This document shows positions 17,090-20,492 of a stretch of DNA of 20,492 nt, piece by piece. Position numbers and translations under genes: made by a program. Source of the stretch: Penium margaritaceum (lineage: Eukaryota > Streptophyta > Zygnematophyceae > Desmidiales > Peniaceae); assembly GCA_023375785.1 (NCBI GenBank), contig SZWC01016233.1:32028-52519 (forward strand). Reading direction: 5' to 3'. How positions within the stretch are numbered: position 1 is the stretch's first letter; the number at the start of each line of letters is the position of its first letter. The notes beneath the pieces were generated by a model that saw nothing but the letters and a program-made list of their open reading frames with translations, had not been told where the DNA came from and made no database searches.

Positions 17090-17940
17090 GGCAGATGCGC
17101 ACGCTGCTGTTACTAATGTTGCACTCGTTGCGTACGCGTTGCGCTGAGAAGGCGGCTACTATCGTCTGCTGCTACGAGTGCTACATGTGTCGCGATGGAT
17201 GCTGTTGTTGCGAGCAGCTGATGCCGTGGTGTGCTGATGCGCAGGTCAGTTGCACGCAGTTGCGAGGCGGCCATTTTGGGTGCTGCTCCTGTTGCGAGTG
17301 CTGCGATGGTTGGTGCTGCTACGAGCAACAGATGCTGCGGCGTGCTGACGCGTGGCTTGCAGCTGCGCGTAGTTGTAGCCGCTATTGCTAGTGATGCTCA
17401 CTACTTGCTGGTGATGCTGCTTGCTGTTGCTTCCTCCTGCTGCATGTTGCAATGCATGATTGGCTGCAAGCGCTAACAGCTCTTGCTGGTGTTGCTATAA
17501 CTGTAGCTGCGATTGCAACTACTAGTGGTGCTGCTTCTGCTACTGCTGCTACTGCTACTGCTGCTACTGCTACTGCTGCTATGCTAGTGCCAGCTACGGA
17601 TGCGACTGCTGCTACCCTTCACAAATGCCATTGCTTTTGCTGTTGCAGCAGCAACTGGGGCCAGTTGTAACAGATGTTGCTGCTGCAACATTTGCAGATC
17701 TGCAGCTGCTGCCAAATCTACATATTTCCAGCTGTTGCTGCAACCGCCGCCATAGTAGCTGAAAGCGGCCACTGCTACTGCTACCAGATGCGGCAGATCT
17801 GCTACGGTGCTGCGGAAGATGCAAAGGGCTGCTGCTACCGTAGGTTCTGCTGCGGTTCCAACCGGTGCTGCTACTACGGCTGCTACGGTGGCTCATATTA
17901 TTGCCACTTTGTTGTGTTGTTGCCAAGTTGGAAGACGCGA
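17090..17940. repeat. Degenerate GCT/CAG trinucleotide-rich tract
   Basis: A long low-complexity region dominated by CTG, GCT, TGC and GCTACT. The most regular part, at about 17530-17585, is made of alternating GCTACT and GCTGCT units. Several frames on both strands stay open as Cys-, Ala-, Ser- or Gln-rich products, which is expected from the composition. It lies on the interior side of the copy F primer site, so it may be the interior of a non-autonomous LTR element. No gag or pol motif is visible. Confidence 0.65.
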
Positions 17941-18004
17941 TGAAGAAAGGGGCCAAGGAGATTCGGCAGCATTCCGCCTCTGGCTCTGATGAACAAGTTT
18001 CTCT

Positions 18005-18023
18005 CGTGAGCAATCAGCTCACG
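18005..18023. repeat. 7-bp hairpin
   Basis: CGTGAGC-AATCA-GCTCACG, perfect stem. It is followed at 18051-18070 by two copies of CCAACCCAGC. Confidence 0.4.
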
Positions 18024-18138
18024 GCCGTTGCGTTGCGAGGATCTCTGCGCCCAACCCAGCCCAACCCAGCCCAAGAAGGAGTCTCTATTGCAGCTACTGG
18101 TGTTTTATGGTGGGAAGCAACAGTGTGGTCTCTCTACT

Positions 18139-18150
18139 GCTTTGATACCA
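18139..18150 (-). other. Primer binding site, tRNA 3'-end type, copy F
   Basis: The minus strand reads TGGTATCAAAGC, one base from the usual plant Copia site TGGTATCAGAGC, complementary to the 3' end of initiator tRNA-Met. It directly follows ...ATTCCCTCA, so an LTR ending in CA would lie at 18151 and above. I could not find the other LTR end. Confidence 0.6.
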
Positions 18151-18699
18151 TGAGGGAATGGATGAACACTGTAAGCAACGTTCTAGTGTGAGAGCACGTT
18201 GCATGGAACACAACGTGACAATTAGTGCTTGCAAAGGTCGAGAGACGGCGAAGTAACACGTAGAAATGTGAAAGATAGTTGAACAATGAGTGAGAGAGGG
18301 ATGTCCCCTCCATACTCAGTCGGACCAGCGTACGGCAAACTGCGCAACGGCTAAGCATATGGGAAAGTGTAGAAAAATATGTAAGAGCTACCAAACTTGA
18401 AACGGCCTGATCACGACAACAGTACAGGTCACTAGGGTGGCCGAATGACAAACCAAAGGAAGCAGCGGAAACAGGAAAATGAGCTCTACAGAACTTAGCT
18501 GAGAACGATCAGAGGTGACCGTGCTGAAAGATTAGCCCTCGTGAACTAGCCAACGAGAAAATCAGTGTGTGCACATAGGAATGTGCAAGATAAGGAAGAG
18601 ACCTCCAAAGCAATTGTGGACAACTGTAGCCTGCCTACATGTCAATGGCATCAGGTCCAGAGTTCACCAAGACTGACATAACAACATGGAAGTTCGGCA
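18151..18699 (-). mobile_element. Putative LTR of copy F, left end only
   Basis: Inferred only from the CA end abutting the primer site at 18150. The sequence has no long frame and no recognised motif, the outer limit is arbitrary, and no matching LTR was seen on the interior side. Confidence 0.3.
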
Positions 18700-19117
18700 T
18701 TGATTAGTGGAAAAAATGCAAAACATGCAAATCGGGCTCAAGAGCATGTCCGCCGACAAAAATCTAGGGACAATAGAATAACTACAAAGCGCCCCAACAA
18801 GCACTCAGGACTACATGGCAATTGTGTGGTAGCTGCTAGTGGGTCGAGTAACAACTCGTCAATGCTCAGACGCCACCTGGGTCCGGATCAGGGATTTGCA
18901 CGAGCATGGACACAACCAAGTGGTCACAATAAGCTGTACAGATAGACGGAGACGAGTCGCATGACAATAGAAGGGCATTTGGTATCTAGTATAGTTTTGA
19001 ACAAGCACTCTCTCAGTCACATCACACAATGGGGAAACCGAGAGAAGTTGACTTGCACATTAGTCGTTTCTTCACAAACCCAACCCCATTTGATGTTGTG
19101 TAGGTAAGGAAAATCCA
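18700..19117 (+). pseudogene. Possible Copia gag knuckle/protease remnant
   Basis: Very weak. At about 18718-18755 a frame reads CKTCKSGSRACPP, like a zinc knuckle missing its histidine and about three residues. At about 18826-18865 another frame reads CVVAASGSSNNSSM, which lines up with a protease W-V-V-DSGASNHM with the Asp lost. The order and strand agree with the integrase-like remnant that follows. Chance resemblance is quite possible. Confidence 0.2.
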
Positions 19118-19341
19118 TTGATGCATTGCATCTCTTGCTATTTGCTGGTTTCGGATATGACCCGAGCTTTTGGCTACTGCCACTTCACACGACCCACGTT
19201 GAGACTTGCAATCTACATCCCATGCTCTATGATGCCACATGCTTGCACAACCGCCTACCAAACAGAGGGAACCACGCCTTGTTATACGCGTATGAGCCTT
19301 TGAGGTATGCCAAATTTCCCTTTGTTGATGGATGCTCGTAG
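19118..19341 (+). pseudogene. Decayed Copia integrase C-terminal fragment
   Basis: Two overlapping frames give pieces of the segment that follows the catalytic Glu in Copia integrases. DMTRAFGYCHF (at about 19157) resembles the usual DMARxMLxxCHL. After a frame change, THVETCNLHPMLYDATCLHN and RLPNRGNH resemble the usual WxEAxxTAxYLxNRLPxRG, and AKFPFVDGCS resembles LRVFGCxAY. The frame ends in TAG at 19339. No catalytic residues are in this part. The identification rests on the spacing of motifs and needs a profile search. Confidence 0.4.
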
Positions 19342-19425
19342 GACGAGCGCCACATCTTCTGGGTAGAGAAATGCTTCCAAGGCATGCCATCTTTCTCTGC
19401 AGTGATGAGCACGCCACAGTGGTCG

Positions 19426-19526
19426 CCGGCCAGCCTGCATGTGCACAAGATGCTGCGACAGGCCATCCTTCATCCCTCGTGCATGATTTGGGGAGCACGT
19501 CGATCACCGGCCAGCCTGCATGTGCA
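19426..19526. repeat. Direct repeat, 81-bp period
   Basis: CCGGCCAGCCTGCATGTGCA occurs at 19426-19445 and 19507-19526. On the minus strand each copy encodes the same MQAGR-type end (QQLMHMQAGR and QHLVHMQAGR), so an exon end seems to have been duplicated in tandem. Confidence 0.6.
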
Positions 19527-19710
19527 TGAGCTGCTGGGCCATGCCAGGCACCTGCTGCATCAGCTCCTTGAAGCTCGCCTGAACCTCCTGCATCTGCTTC
19601 TCCACGTATGCCTTGCTGCCCTGAACACAGTACAAAAGCCACAAAATTTTGGTCAGACGAAGAACTTCTTTGCAACTGCTTGTCCACGAATCCATCGCTG
19701 GCTTGTACAT
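19504..19710 (-). pseudogene. Exon-like fragment encoding a Gln/Met-rich helix
   Basis: The minus strand has an acceptor-like TGTGTTCAG at about 19622-19630, after which the frame reads GSKAYVEKQMQEVQASFKEL and MQQVPGMAQQLMHMQAGR before a stop. The heptad spacing suggests a coiled coil. Such helices occur at the C-terminal end of plant transposase-like proteins (Ptta/En/Spm group), but that is only a resemblance. The stretch before the acceptor (19631-19710) is open but reads like intron. No catalytic domain is seen nearby. Confidence 0.3.
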
Positions 19711-20492
19711 CTTGAGAAATGCATTGAGCTATTGATGAAGAAGGAAGGGAGAACAGGAAACACAGTGGTTATTAGTGAATATTGATACATACTTTCTCTT
19801 GTTGGAGAATTAGCTGTACGAAGGAAAGGGAGCATGCAACGCCGCCACAGGCCAGCACATCCACGTGGTATGTAAGCCGCCACCAACAGCAGAATACGCT
19901 GGACATGCAAGCTAGATGTCAACAAGGGGGGGGGCTCAGCTCCGCATAAGACAGACAGCACCAAAGCTTGGCGCACACACTTGTGCAGAGCAACTAGCGC
20001 GACCTCCGGTGAGTAAAATTTCTCTTCATACCAATTTTGAGATACCTTTTCCAATCCATCAACGAAAACAAGAGCTCAAAGCCACCACCCGCAGAAACAT
20101 CCCCATACACTCTGCATCTGTCCCTCCGACACATTGCCTCGGATGTGACGCTGCCGCGTTTTGTGCGTGCGCTGCAGCAGTTACTGGCTATGCTGCCCTC
20201 CCCTACTCGAGGTCAGGGTCGAGGTCAGCAGGTTGACCTGGACATTCCACGCACGTAGGTTGGGGCCGGGTGTCGGAAATTGACCTGGACCAAGACCATT
20301 ATCAAAATGCAGATTATCAGAACGGGCTAAAACTCTGTACAGCTAGGCTGTTCAAAGTCTCCTCTCTTTCCATGTCCATCAAACATATTCAACTTCTCTC
20401 TGCAGCTGACAGAACCTGCAAGGTGGGGAGGGGTTTGCAGCAGGAGGTCCTGCGTTTGAGTTCCATGCCGCTAAGTGAAGGAGAGGGGGGCC
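19711..20492. other. Unassigned region
   Basis: I recognise no gene. Small plus-strand frames near 19916-20258 have no family resemblance. TCGAGGTCAGGG and TCGAGGTCAGCA at 20208-20231 form a short tandem repeat, and TTGACCTGGAC occurs twice (about 20231 and 20280). Near 20440-20465, GGTCCTGCGTTTGAGTTCC looks like a pol III B box, but no A box could be placed. Confidence 0.4.

Noticed and set aside
17113-18013. Cys-rich and Ala-rich proteins encoded in the GCT/CAG tract
   Set aside because: Their composition follows from the trinucleotide repeat in every frame; no conserved cysteine spacing or domain.
18051-18074. Telomere-like CCCAACCC repeat
   Set aside because: Only two 10-bp units (CCAACCCAGC); not a telomeric motif and not an array.

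Overview
This is a eukaryotic, most likely land-plant or streptophyte, repeat-rich region. I find no convincing host gene. Recognisable coding sequence belongs to decayed Ty1/copia LTR retrotransposons: CCHC gag knuckles, GAG-pre-integrase, DDE integrase, YVDD reverse transcriptase and the start of RNase H. Primer sites match initiator tRNA-Met. The species cannot be named from the sequence; the plant assignment is inference.

Layout. 1-1901 is the 5' part of a minus-strand Copia element (copy A: gag, primer site, LTR). 1902-5467 is a 3.6-kb degenerate hexanucleotide array of consensus GACTCC. 5468-6122 is the head of a different plus-strand LTR element (copy D), with a primer site but nothing else. 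6123-10886 is a plus-strand relative of copy A (copy B), nested in the leader of D: LTR, primer site, gag, protease remnant, integrase, reverse transcriptase, and an RNase H cut off after about 80 residues. It runs directly into a second GACTCC array (10887-12924), which contains a clean 735-bp tandem duplication. 12925-13790 is a third, more diverged LTR of the A/B family (copy C), cut at its 3' end where it meets a minus-strand Copia element of another family (copy E, integrase and protease, 13791-15139).

15140-16870 is non-coding, partly AT-rich. 17090-17940 is a degenerate GCT/CAG trinucleotide-rich tract. It lies inside a minus-strand element whose canonical primer site is at 18139-18150 (copy F). 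18700-19341 carries faint plus-strand Copia remnants, 19504-19710 a short minus-strand exon-like fragment with an 81-bp duplication, and the rest to 20492 is unassigned.

None of the elements can move on its own as written. Copy B has lost the protease active site, the integrase catalytic Glu (Lys instead) and the first catalytic Asp of reverse transcriptase (Asn instead), and carries many stops and several frameshifts. The most interesting pattern is the meeting of arrays and LTRs: three of the four array edges coincide with the 5' TG of an LTR, in both orientations. The second is that copies A, B and D share a primer site complementary to the anticodon arm of initiator tRNA-Met (half-tRNA priming as in Drosophila copia), while copy F uses the ordinary site complementary to the 3' end of the same tRNA.
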